5,317 nucleotides of DNA, taken from positions 1 to 5,317 of the forward strand of contig PXBM01000182.1 of the NCBI GenBank assembly GCA_003566935.1, in the 5' to 3' direction. Position 1 is the stretch's first letter. Each line of letters opens with the position of its first letter. This document shows positions 1 to 5,317 of this stretch, piece after piece. The translations under genes were made by a program, and so were the position numbers. The notes below the pieces were generated by a model. It made no database searches and was not told the origin of the DNA. It worked only from the letters and a program-made list of their open reading frames with translations. The DNA comes from Syntrophomonadaceae bacterium. GTDB taxonomy: Bacteria; Bacillota; Dethiobacteria; DTU022.

Positions 1-172
1 CGACTACCGGCAAAAAGGTGCCGGTGGCGATTTGCCAGGTTTTATTGCCCTGCACGATGAGTATAAGCTGAAAAAGAAAACTGCCTTCTCCTACAGCTAC
101 ACAATTAGCCGGGTCAAACCGGGGTCACCCATATCTGATACTATAAAACAAACTGGAGGAATCAAGCCATGA
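1..172 (+). CDS. lacZ: C-terminal end of a probable GH2 (LacZ-type) beta-galactosidase, 5' partial
   Basis: The frame starting at base 2 is open for 56 codons and ends at TGA 170-172; the rest lies upstream of the window. Near its start the peptide reads DYRQKGAGGDLPG, then LHDEYKL and FSYSYTI. This pattern (Gly-Gly-Asp loop, then xEYxL, then an aromatic beta-strand) matches my memory of the very C-terminus of LacZ-type GH2 beta-galactosidases, such as the GIGGDDSW...AEFQL...YHYQL end of E. coli LacZ. The enzyme hydrolyses terminal beta-galactosides such as lactose in the cytoplasm. The catalytic residues are in the missing part, so the call rests on this short domain-5 match plus context beside galE, galK and a sugar symporter. 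About 18 residues (from VKPGSP to IKP) run beyond the usual LacZ end. The stop overlaps the galE start as ATGA, suggesting an operon with translational coupling. Another galactoside enzyme is possible. Confidence 0.72.
   Translation, partial: DYRQKGAGGDLPGFIALHDEYKLKKKTAFSYSYTISRVKPGSPISDTIKQTGGIKP
155..160 (+). promoter_or_regulatory. Ribosome binding site of galE
   Basis: GGAGGA lies 8 nt before the ATG at 169, inside the last codons of the upstream beta-galactosidase fragment. It supports that ATG as the galE start. With the ATGA stop/start overlap it fits translational coupling between the two genes. Confidence 0.85.
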
Positions 173-1155
173 TTCTGGTTACAGGCGGAGCCGGCTACAT
201 CGGCAGCCATGTCGTAAAAGAGCTTGTAAATCAGGAATACGAAGTAGCAGTAATTGATGATTTAAGTACCGGTCACCGCTCAGCCCTGCCTAAGGATTTG
301 CCATTTTACAAGATCAGCCTGTTGGAAACTGACGCTCTTCGGCAGGTCTTCAAAGAAGTACATCCGAAAGCGGTGCTCCATTTCGCGGCAAAAAGTATTG
401 TTTCGGAGTCAGTAAGGGATCCCTTAAACACCTATTACCCAAACCTGACCGGAACCATGAATTTATTAAAAAAAATGCTCGAGCATGAAGTAAATAACCT
501 GGTTTTTTCATCAACTGCTGCCGTTTACGGTGAACCACAGGATGTTCCCATTACAGAAGGACACCCCCTGGAACCAACCAACCCGTACGGAGAATCGAAG
601 CTATTTATCGAAAAGATCCTGGCCGACATTGCGGCCGTATCCGGTTTAAAGTACGTATCGCTGCGCTATTTTAACGCTGCCGGCGCTGACACGGAAGGTC
701 AGGTGGGCGAAGATCACAACCCAGAAACCCATCTCATCCCCAGGGTTTTGGCTTCCGCAGCCGGGAAAGATGAACTAACCATCTATGGCAACGACTACCC
801 CACTGCAGACGGCACCCCGATCAGAGACTATATCCATGTTTGTGACCTGGTTTCAGCGCACTTATTAGCCCTGGATAAGTTATTAACCAGTGAAGATTAC
901 CGGGCCATATACAACCTGGGTAACCAGCGGGGATATTCAGTTCTGGAAGTAATTAATAAGGCAGAAGAAATTACCGGTAAGAGAGTACCCTACAGCTTCG
1001 GGCCGCGCCGCCCGGGTGATCCGGCAGTCCTGGTAGCCGGGTCCGAGCTTATCAAACAAGAATTGAACTGGAAACCCCGCTATTCAGACTTAGAAACGAT
1101 GATCGAAACCGCCTGGCGCTGGCACCAAAACCATCCCGGCGGATATGCTGACTGA
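169..1155 (+). CDS. galE: UDP-glucose 4-epimerase
   Basis: Complete 328-residue protein of the extended short-chain dehydrogenase/reductase family, within the usual 325-340 range. It interconverts UDP-galactose and UDP-glucose in the cytoplasm using tightly bound NAD, the epimerase step of the Leloir pathway, and can also supply UDP-galactose for polysaccharides. Visible motifs are the NAD-binding TGGAGYIGSH (residues 5-14), the acidic pair D30-D31 that binds the adenosine ribose, HFAAK (71-75), FSSTAAVYG (113-121) with T116 at the catalytic Ser/Thr position, the YxxxK pair Y140/K144, RYFNAAGAD (166-174) and RDYIHVCDL (219-227). No key residue is missing. The start is supported by GGAGGA at 155-160 and by the overlap with the upstream stop. 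It probably shares a transcript with the upstream gene. Its stop faces that of galK across 7 bp, and no terminator is visible between them. Some relatives also act on N-acetylated sugars, which cannot be excluded. Confidence 0.97.
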   Translation: MILVTGGAGYIGSHVVKELVNQEYEVAVIDDLSTGHRSALPKDLPFYKISLLETDALRQVFKEVHPKAVLHFAAKSIVSESVRDPLNTYYPNLTGTMNLLKKMLEHEVNNLVFSSTAAVYGEPQDVPITEGHPLEPTNPYGESKLFIEKILADIAAVSGLKYVSLRYFNAAGADTEGQVGEDHNPETHLIPRVLASAAGKDELTIYGNDYPTADGTPIRDYIHVCDLVSAHLLALDKLLTSEDYRAIYNLGNQRGYSVLEVINKAEEITGKRVPYSFGPRRPGDPAVLVAGSELIKQELNWKPRYSDLETMIETAWRWHQNHPGGYAD

Positions 1156-1162
1156 GGGTTTA

Positions 1163-2266
1163 TTATTCAAGCACTTTAACCCGGCAGCCGGCCGCCGGTT
1201 CAGTTACATAAAAATGGGGAGCTTGTTCTAACCCATCAACCGCACTTTCCAGGATCCGGCTTTTTAATTTTGGAAACTCTGTTCTTTCCACCAAGGCAAT
1301 GACACAACCCCCAAAACCGGCTCCGGTCATCCGCGCCCCCCAGACTCCCGGGGTTGACCAGGCCGTTTCAGCCAGCAGGTCCAGTTCTCTGCAGCTTACT
1401 TCGTACAGATCGCTCAAGCCTGTATGAGAATCGATCATTAACTGCCCCACCTTACTTAGATCACCGGATTGGAAGGCCTTGACTGTTTCAATAACCCGCT
1501 GATTTTCTTCCACCACAAAACGGCTGCGCCGGTAAAGCACATCAGGTAGGAAAGACCGAGCATTTTCAATTTCAATGCAACTGACATCCCGCAGAGATGA
1601 CTTCTTTTGCCCCATTTTTTGGTTAATTAAGTTCAGGGCTTCCCTGCACTCTTCCCGTCGCCGGTTATACTCTGTACCGCTCAAGCTTCTATTAACCCTG
1701 CTGTCGATAATAGCAAGAACCTGTCCGGATAAGTTCAGGGGAATATGTTCATGATCCAGGGAGCGGCAATCGATAAAAACAGCATGGCCGGAAATGGCCA
1801 GGGCAGAGGCAAATTGATCCATAATCCCGCACTGCACTCCAACGTACCTGTTCTCTGCTTTTTGCGAGAGCAGGGCCAACTTTATCGCATCAACCTCAAG
1901 CCTGTTAAGTTTAGCTATTGCTGCGGCAGTAGCTACTTCCAGGGCTGCTGATGAGCTTAAGCCTGAACCAATCGGAATATCCCCAGAGAAAACAAGGTCA
2001 GCGCCTTTTACCTGGTACCCCTCTTCAAGGAAAGCCCAAAATACACCGGCCGGATAATTCCACCACTGCTTCCCATCACCTGGATTAAGCTCACTTAAAG
2101 ATAACGAAAATTCTTTGCCCAAATCAACAGCTTTAAGCCTGATCAGTTCATCGCTGCGCAGCACCGCTTCCATGGTGATCCCCATTTCAGTGGCCAGGGG
2201 CAAAACAAATCCTTCGTTGTAGTCCGTATGTTCTCCGATCAGGTTAACCCGGCCCGGAGCAAACAC
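1163..2266 (-). CDS. galK: Galactokinase (start uncertain)
   Basis: GHMP-family kinase that phosphorylates D-galactose to galactose 1-phosphate with ATP, the entry step of the Leloir pathway. Numbered from the GTG at 2266, 367 residues show all signature motifs: APGRVNLIGEHTDYN (3-17) with the catalytic Arg at 6, the phosphate-binding loop GSGLSSSAA (100-108), CGIMDQFAS (146-154) with the likely catalytic base D150, and GARMTGAGFGGC (310-321). The full HTDYN signature marks galactokinase rather than mevalonate or homoserine kinase. Most galactokinases are about 385-395 residues with roughly 20 residues before the GRVNLIGEH motif; here only four precede it. The GTG has no convincing Shine-Dalgarno, and the frame is closed by TAA only six codons upstream (2284-2282). 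The true start may be this GTG, a non-standard codon just upstream, or be obscured by a one-base indel in an A-run (see findings). It is downstream of the symporter gene with a 52-bp gap, probably in the same operon. Confidence 0.95.
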   Translation of the reverse strand: MFAPGRVNLIGEHTDYNEGFVLPLATEMGITMEAVLRSDELIRLKAVDLGKEFSLSLSELNPGDGKQWWNYPAGVFWAFLEEGYQVKGADLVFSGDIPIGSGLSSSAALEVATAAAIAKLNRLEVDAIKLALLSQKAENRYVGVQCGIMDQFASALAISGHAVFIDCRSLDHEHIPLNLSGQVLAIIDSRVNRSLSGTEYNRRREECREALNLINQKMGQKKSSLRDVSCIEIENARSFLPDVLYRRSRFVVEENQRVIETVKAFQSGDLSKVGQLMIDSHTGLSDLYEVSCRELDLLAETAWSTPGVWGARMTGAGFGGCVIALVERTEFPKLKSRILESAVDGLEQAPHFYVTEPAAGCRVKVLE

Positions 2267-2318
2267 CTTAATTCGCAGTTTTTATCACACCACTCAAGAT
2301 CTAAGTATTGATACGGCC

Positions 2319-3713
2319 CTATTTTTCCAAAACAGCGCGCTCTTCTTCAGCTTTTAAGCGAGCTGATTCGGCAAGTATTTTCTTTTCATTATAAAGGTAT
2401 AGGAAGACCAGGCTGAGCAGGCAAAAACCAACCCCGGCAAAAGCGGTGAGCCTGATTCCCAGATCATCACCAATATCCCTGCCAAATACCAGGAGCGAAG
2501 TAAAAACCAGCATGGCAATCATCTGTCCCAGCTTCATCATGAAGTTTCGGGCCCCGAAAAAAATTGCCTCCCGGTGGCTACCTGTCCGTAGAGAATCATT
2601 TTCAGCAATGTCTGCCACTATGGCATTGGGCAGTATACCATAGGCAGCCAGCGGAAAGAATGCCAAGGCTACCAACAGATAGCCCTGGACTGGAAGGGCC
2701 AGGGGAATCCAATCCAGCCCGGACTGTGAAGTGAGTAAAAGCGACATGGCAAATAAAACCAGTGAGAAAATCAGGACCGGTTTTTTCCCTACCCGCTTTG
2801 CCACCAGGTTAACCAATGGGTAACAGATAAAGGATCCTCCCATCAACAAGATAAACAGGAAAGAATAAAAGTCCTCAGGCTGGCGCAACAATACAGTAAC
2901 ATAGAAAATTAATCCTGTCTGGAGCAAGGTCATGAAAACCCAGTAGATGAGATCGGATACTGTAAAAATAACAAATTGCCGGTTGCTAAAGGTCAACTTT
3001 AGCGATTCTTTCAAGGGAACTGAAGTGGGCACCCCTGAACTATACTTATTCTCATCAACCAGGAATACGGGAATATAGAGTAGAACCAGGGCCAGCAAAC
3101 CAAGTGCTCCAAATGTAAATTGCACTGCTTCAACCCGCGATATGGCAAGTGCTTCTTCGAAAACTCCAAAAAGAATTGGGGCCTGGGCTGCTACGACCAT
3201 CCCCATAAAGTAGGTTACAGAAATATAGGTACAGAGGTTTAATCTTTCCTGCGGATTATGGCCAAGTTCTGCTATTAAAGCTGTATAAGGAACATTATAT
3301 GCGGTAAAGGCAATGTAGAATAAAAGCACAGTTACAGTAAGCCAGGCCAGGTTTGCCGGGCTGGAGCTATCATGGGGCGGATAGAACACAAGGAACATGA
3401 GAATGACCATGGGCAGACCGCTGATAGCCATGAAGGCAATGCGCCTGCCGATCCGTGCAGTAGAACGATCGGAGAGGCTGGCAATCCAGGGATCGGTAAC
3501 GGCATCTAAAAAACGGCCTCCCATGGTAATCAGCCCGATGACAGATATAAATCCTAAGAAGTAGTATTCAGGAATTAAACGGGGCAACTGTGCCCCACCC
3601 GGGGGCAGGTAAAAATAGACCAGATAGTTGATAATAATCCCTATTACTAAAGCCCATCCAAATTGTCCTACAGCATATGCTATAGCCCTGCTTAAAGGCA
3701 AAGATGGTTTCAT
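2319..3713 (-). CDS. GPH-family sugar:cation symporter (MelB/LacS-like permease)
   Basis: A 464-residue integral membrane protein of the major facilitator superfamily, glycoside-pentoside-hexuronide:cation symporter family. Numbered from the ATG at 3713, about 12 hydrophobic helices are visible. Between TM2 and TM3, GRFLDAVTDP (66-75) and SDRS...RIGRR (81-91) match the MelB region holding its cation-site aspartates D55 and D59, here D70 and D74. YNVPYTALIAEL (139-150) and the stretch from NAIVADIAEND to REAIFFGARNF (363-391) are further family hallmarks. No C-terminal EIIA domain is present, unlike LacS; the protein ends in a short charged tail (about 443-464), predicted cytoplasmic. The start at 3713 is chosen because AAGGAGGG lies 4 nt before it; the in-frame ATG at 3731 has no such site. 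Sitting directly upstream of galK and near a probable beta-galactosidase, it most likely imports lactose, galactose or another galactoside with Na+ or H+. The substrate is inferred from context only. Confidence 0.9.
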   Translation of the reverse strand: MKPSLPLSRAIAYAVGQFGWALVIGIIINYLVYFYLPPGGAQLPRLIPEYYFLGFISVIGLITMGGRFLDAVTDPWIASLSDRSTARIGRRIAFMAISGLPMVILMFLVFYPPHDSSSPANLAWLTVTVLLFYIAFTAYNVPYTALIAELGHNPQERLNLCTYISVTYFMGMVVAAQAPILFGVFEEALAISRVEAVQFTFGALGLLALVLLYIPVFLVDENKYSSGVPTSVPLKESLKLTFSNRQFVIFTVSDLIYWVFMTLLQTGLIFYVTVLLRQPEDFYSFLFILLMGGSFICYPLVNLVAKRVGKKPVLIFSLVLFAMSLLLTSQSGLDWIPLALPVQGYLLVALAFFPLAAYGILPNAIVADIAENDSLRTGSHREAIFFGARNFMMKLGQMIAMLVFTSLLVFGRDIGDDLGIRLTAFAGVGFCLLSLVFLYLYNEKKILAESARLKAEEERAVLEK

Positions 3714-3717
3714 GATG

Positions 3718-3725
3718 CCCTCCTT
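3718..3725 (-). promoter_or_regulatory. Ribosome binding site of the symporter gene
   Basis: On the minus strand this reads AAGGAGGG, ending 4 nt before the ATG at 3713. It decides the start: the upstream in-frame ATG at 3731 lies before the site and has only AT-rich sequence ahead of it. Confidence 0.85.
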
Positions 3726-3855
3726 GATCATAATTAAACAATTTTAGTCTAAAAAACAGGCAACGCATAAAGTTAGTTTACACCAGATCAGCTGCGAATA
3801 CGATACAAAAACTAAAATATATGCAAATTAATAAGGAAAATAGTGTAAATAGCAT

Positions 3856-3895
3856 TTGTAACAAACTCCGACTTGTGTTATACTTTATGTATAAT
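3856..3895 (+). promoter_or_regulatory. Probable sigma-70/sigma-A promoter(s) for asnB
   Basis: TTGTAA (3856-3861) and TATACT (3879-3884) are separated by exactly 17 bp, matching the -35/-10 consensus at 4/6 and 5/6 positions. A perfect TATAAT follows at 3890-3895, but the hexamer 17 bp before it (TCCGAC) is poor, so it is either a second, activator-dependent promoter or chance. Transcription would start near 3891 or 3902, giving an asnB leader of about 140-150 nt. The palindrome TTTGT-A-ACAAA (3855-3865) lies over the -35 and could be an operator. Transcription has not been shown. Confidence 0.55.
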
Positions 3896-3961
3896 GGAAA
3901 CCAGCGAGAGTCCCCAAAAAGAAAATCCCATGTTGAAAAATAAATATTTTTGGTGATTGTA

Positions 3962-4030
3962 CAGCTGCTGATTTCAAAAAATCGGCTGCTGCTTAATTGA
4001 TCCCACTTACTCTATTTCGCATGCAGCCGA
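3962..4030 (+). promoter_or_regulatory. Structured leader upstream of asnB with two alternative hairpins
   Basis: Hairpin A pairs 3962-3974 with 3979-3991: 13 positions, one T-T mismatch, one G-U, loop CAAA. Hairpin B pairs TCGGCTGC (3982-3989) with GCAGCCGA (4023-4030), eight perfect pairs. Both use 3982-3989, so they cannot form together. B ends 7 nt before the purine-rich AAAGGG (4037-4042) that is the only ribosome-binding-like sequence before the AsnB cysteine codon. Neither hairpin is followed by a run of T, so a transcription terminator is unlikely; an effect on translation start would fit better. No T-box consensus or other riboswitch family is recognised. The pairing is seen directly; the regulatory role is inference. 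Confidence 0.4.
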
Positions 4031-4044
4031 AATATGAAAGGGAA

Positions 4045-5317
4045 GTGTTATTTATCTGTGGAATAGCAGGAATGTGGAATGGAGTTAACCAGGAAGAACT
4101 GCGATCAATGCTCAATGTAATGGTGCACCGCGGTCCGGATGCAGCCGGGGAATTGGAGTTTGAAGATGTGCCCGGTATGTTTGGCCACCGCCGCCTGAGC
4201 ATTATGGACCCCGAAGGCGGTAACCAGCCAATTAATAATGAAGATGAGACAATGTCGATTATCGCCAATGGCGAAATCTATAATTTCCCCAAACTCTATA
4301 AGTCATTATCAGAAACTCATAACATCAGGACCACCAGCGATACCGAAACAGTGCTGCACCTTTATGAAGATATCGGTCCAAAGCTGGTTGACAAACTGGA
4401 AGGCATGTATGCTTTCGCTATCGCTGATGGCGAAAACCTGTTTGTGGCCAGGGATTCGATCGGCATCAAGCCACTTTATTATACTGAAACTGAAAAAGGC
4501 TTTTCTTTTGCTTCCGAGCTAAAGCCCCTGGCGGCAATATCAAATGATGTTCATGAATTTCCACCGGGGACTTACTATGATTCCCGCAGCGGTTTCAAAC
4601 AGTTCTATTCAGTGCCAAACATCGCCGTCGAAGATGAACCCCTTGATGTTTTAACAGCCAAACTGCGCAGGACCCTGGAAAGAGTTGTGGAATCGCACTT
4701 GATGAGTGATGTACCGCTAGGCGTTTTCCTTTCGGGAGGCCTGGACAGCAGCATCACCACTGCCCTTTCCAGGCAAATAATTGGCAAGCCGATCCACTCT
4801 TTCTCAGTCGGTGTTGAAGGCAGCCCCGACCTGGAAGCAGCCAGGATGCTCAGCCGTTATCTCGATACAATCCATCATGAGCACCTGATAACTGTTAATG
4901 AAGTAATGGAAAAGCTGCCCGAGATTATTTACTACCTTGAATCTTATGACCAGGACCTGGTACGCAGCGCTATCCCCACTTACTTCACGGCCAGACTGGC
5001 CCGTGAACATGTTAAGGTGGTTCTAAGCGGTGAAGGCGCTGATGAACTTTTTGCCGGATATAGTTACTACAAGGATTTAGACGTTAGCGATGAAATCATG
5101 CAGGACGAGCTGCGACGATCTGTTTCAACCCTGCACAATATCAACCTGCAGCGCGCAGACCGCCTGACCATGGCTCATTCAATTGAGGCTAGGGTGCCCT
5201 TTTTAGATCGCGAAGCAATTGAGATGAGTATGAAGATACCGGCCAGGTATAAATTATACGGAAATCCACCTATCGAAAAGTGGATCCTGCGCCGGGCAGT
5301 GGAAGACCTGCTGCCAA
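4045..5317 (+). CDS. asnB: Asparagine synthetase (glutamine-hydrolysing), 3' partial
   Basis: Makes asparagine from aspartate and ATP using ammonia released from glutamine; cytoplasmic. Taking the catalytic cysteine (codon 4057-4059) as residue 2, the N-terminal class-II glutaminase domain shows CGIAG (2-6), HRGPD (25-29), GHRRLSI (44-50), NGEIYN (72-77), SDTE (95-98) and ARDSIGIKPLYY (132-143). The synthetase domain shows the ATP pyrophosphatase loop SGGLDSS (227-233), ESYD...VRSAIP (297-308), SGEGADELFAGY (325-336) and EARVPFLD (378-385). The frame is open to the window end, at about residue 421 of an expected 490-550. The start is a problem: no ATG sits directly before the cysteine. In-frame options are GTG 4045, giving M-L-F-I before Cys, and ATG 4021, giving a 12-residue leader; neither has a well-spaced Shine-Dalgarno. 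A relative that amidates another substrate is possible, but the motifs are classical AsnB. It is transcribed away from the sugar genes from its own promoter. Confidence 0.93.
   Translation, partial: MLFICGIAGMWNGVNQEELRSMLNVMVHRGPDAAGELEFEDVPGMFGHRRLSIMDPEGGNQPINNEDETMSIIANGEIYNFPKLYKSLSETHNIRTTSDTETVLHLYEDIGPKLVDKLEGMYAFAIADGENLFVARDSIGIKPLYYTETEKGFSFASELKPLAAISNDVHEFPPGTYYDSRSGFKQFYSVPNIAVEDEPLDVLTAKLRRTLERVVESHLMSDVPLGVFLSGGLDSSITTALSRQIIGKPIHSFSVGVEGSPDLEAARMLSRYLDTIHHEHLITVNEVMEKLPEIIYYLESYDQDLVRSAIPTYFTARLAREHVKVVLSGEGADELFAGYSYYKDLDVSDEIMQDELRRSVSTLHNINLQRADRLTMAHSIEARVPFLDREAIEMSMKIPARYKLYGNPPIEKWILRRAVEDLLP

Larger units (their letters stand above)
3714..4044. other. Divergent intergenic region between the symporter gene and asnB
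   Basis: About 330 bp with no convincing gene. The part from 3726 to 3960 is strongly AT-rich and should hold promoters for both directions. The rightward promoter is recognisable (see 3856-3895). For the leftward symporter-galK unit, the complement of 3844-3849 gives TTTACA, a good -35, but the hexamer 17 bp further (TTGCAT) is a poor -10. A better-looking TATATT (complement of 3816-3821) is 22 bp away, too far, so the leftward promoter is not assigned. Small symmetries include TTTGT-A-ACAAA (3855-3865), AAAT-AGC-ATTT (3847-3857) and the inverted pair TTTACAC (3777-3783) / GTGTAAA (3843-3849), possible operator half-sites. The last 90 bp hold the structured asnB leader described separately. 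Confidence 0.6.

Noticed and set aside
1181..1198. GC-rich inverted repeat CCGGC...GCCGG near the 3' end of galK, considered as a terminator.
   Set aside because: It lies inside the galK coding sequence, has a 5-bp stem with an 8-nt loop, and no T-run follows on either strand.
350..3768. Short open frames antisense or out of frame to galE, galK and the symporter (350-538 minus, 1745-1951 plus, 2446-2643 plus, 3568-3768 minus).
   Set aside because: They overlap genes with clear family motifs and have no ribosome binding site or recognisable domain of their own.
3795..3808. CcpA cre-like sequence around the CG at 3801-3802.
   Set aside because: Three of the eight fixed positions of the cre consensus are wrong, and the dyad symmetry is poor.
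3894..3956. A 20-codon open frame from ATG 3894 ending at TGA 3956, just before the leader hairpin; possible leader peptide.
   Set aside because: The ATG overlaps the TATAAT box, so transcripts from the likely promoters would lack it or start on it. There is no Shine-Dalgarno, and the peptide contains only two Asn and no run of a regulatory amino acid.
3714..4044. T-box leader for asnB.
   Set aside because: The conserved T-box sequence (GGTGGNACCGCG-like) and a terminator with a T-run are both absent.
3993..5010. Open frames on either strand within the asnB region (for example 3993-4268 minus, 4238-4522 plus, 4605-4787 minus, 4804-5010 minus).
   Set aside because: All lie in other frames of the well-supported asparagine synthetase gene, and their translations show no recognisable motif.

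Overview
The window looks like a bacterial lactose/galactose utilisation locus next to a separate asparagine synthetase gene. Evidence is strong purine-rich Shine-Dalgarno sites (GGAGGA, AAGGAGGG), closely packed genes, intermediate GC content and a Clostridia-like style of protein sequence. A Gram-positive, Bacillota-type organism is the most natural guess, but this is inference only: nothing here fixes the taxonomy.

Layout. (1) Bases 1-172 hold the last 56 codons of a rightward gene whose C-terminus resembles the end of a GH2 (LacZ-type) beta-galactosidase. Its stop overlaps the start of galE by four bases (ATGA). (2) 169-1155, rightward: complete galE, UDP-glucose 4-epimerase. (3) 1163-2266, leftward: galK, galactokinase, converging on galE with only 7 bp between the two stops. 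(4) 2319-3713, leftward: a 12-helix sugar:cation symporter of the GPH (MelB-like) family, 52 bp upstream of galK and probably in one operon with it. (5) 3714-4044: an AT-rich divergent intergenic region with a rightward promoter, small palindromes and a leader that can fold in two mutually exclusive ways. (6) 4045-5317, rightward: class-II glutamine amidotransferase plus asparagine synthetase (AsnB type), cut by the window edge.

How the genes work together: the symporter would import a galactoside, the beta-galactosidase would cleave it, GalK would phosphorylate galactose and GalE would interconvert UDP-galactose and UDP-glucose. The uridylyltransferase GalT, needed to close the Leloir pathway, is not in the window and may lie upstream of the beta-galactosidase. 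The asparagine synthetase is not obviously part of the sugar pathway.

No wholly new system is evident. The points most worth a second look are the structured asnB leader, the lack of a normal start codon next to the AsnB catalytic cysteine, and the unclear galK start, where one base in an A-run decides whether the protein has a normal N-terminus.
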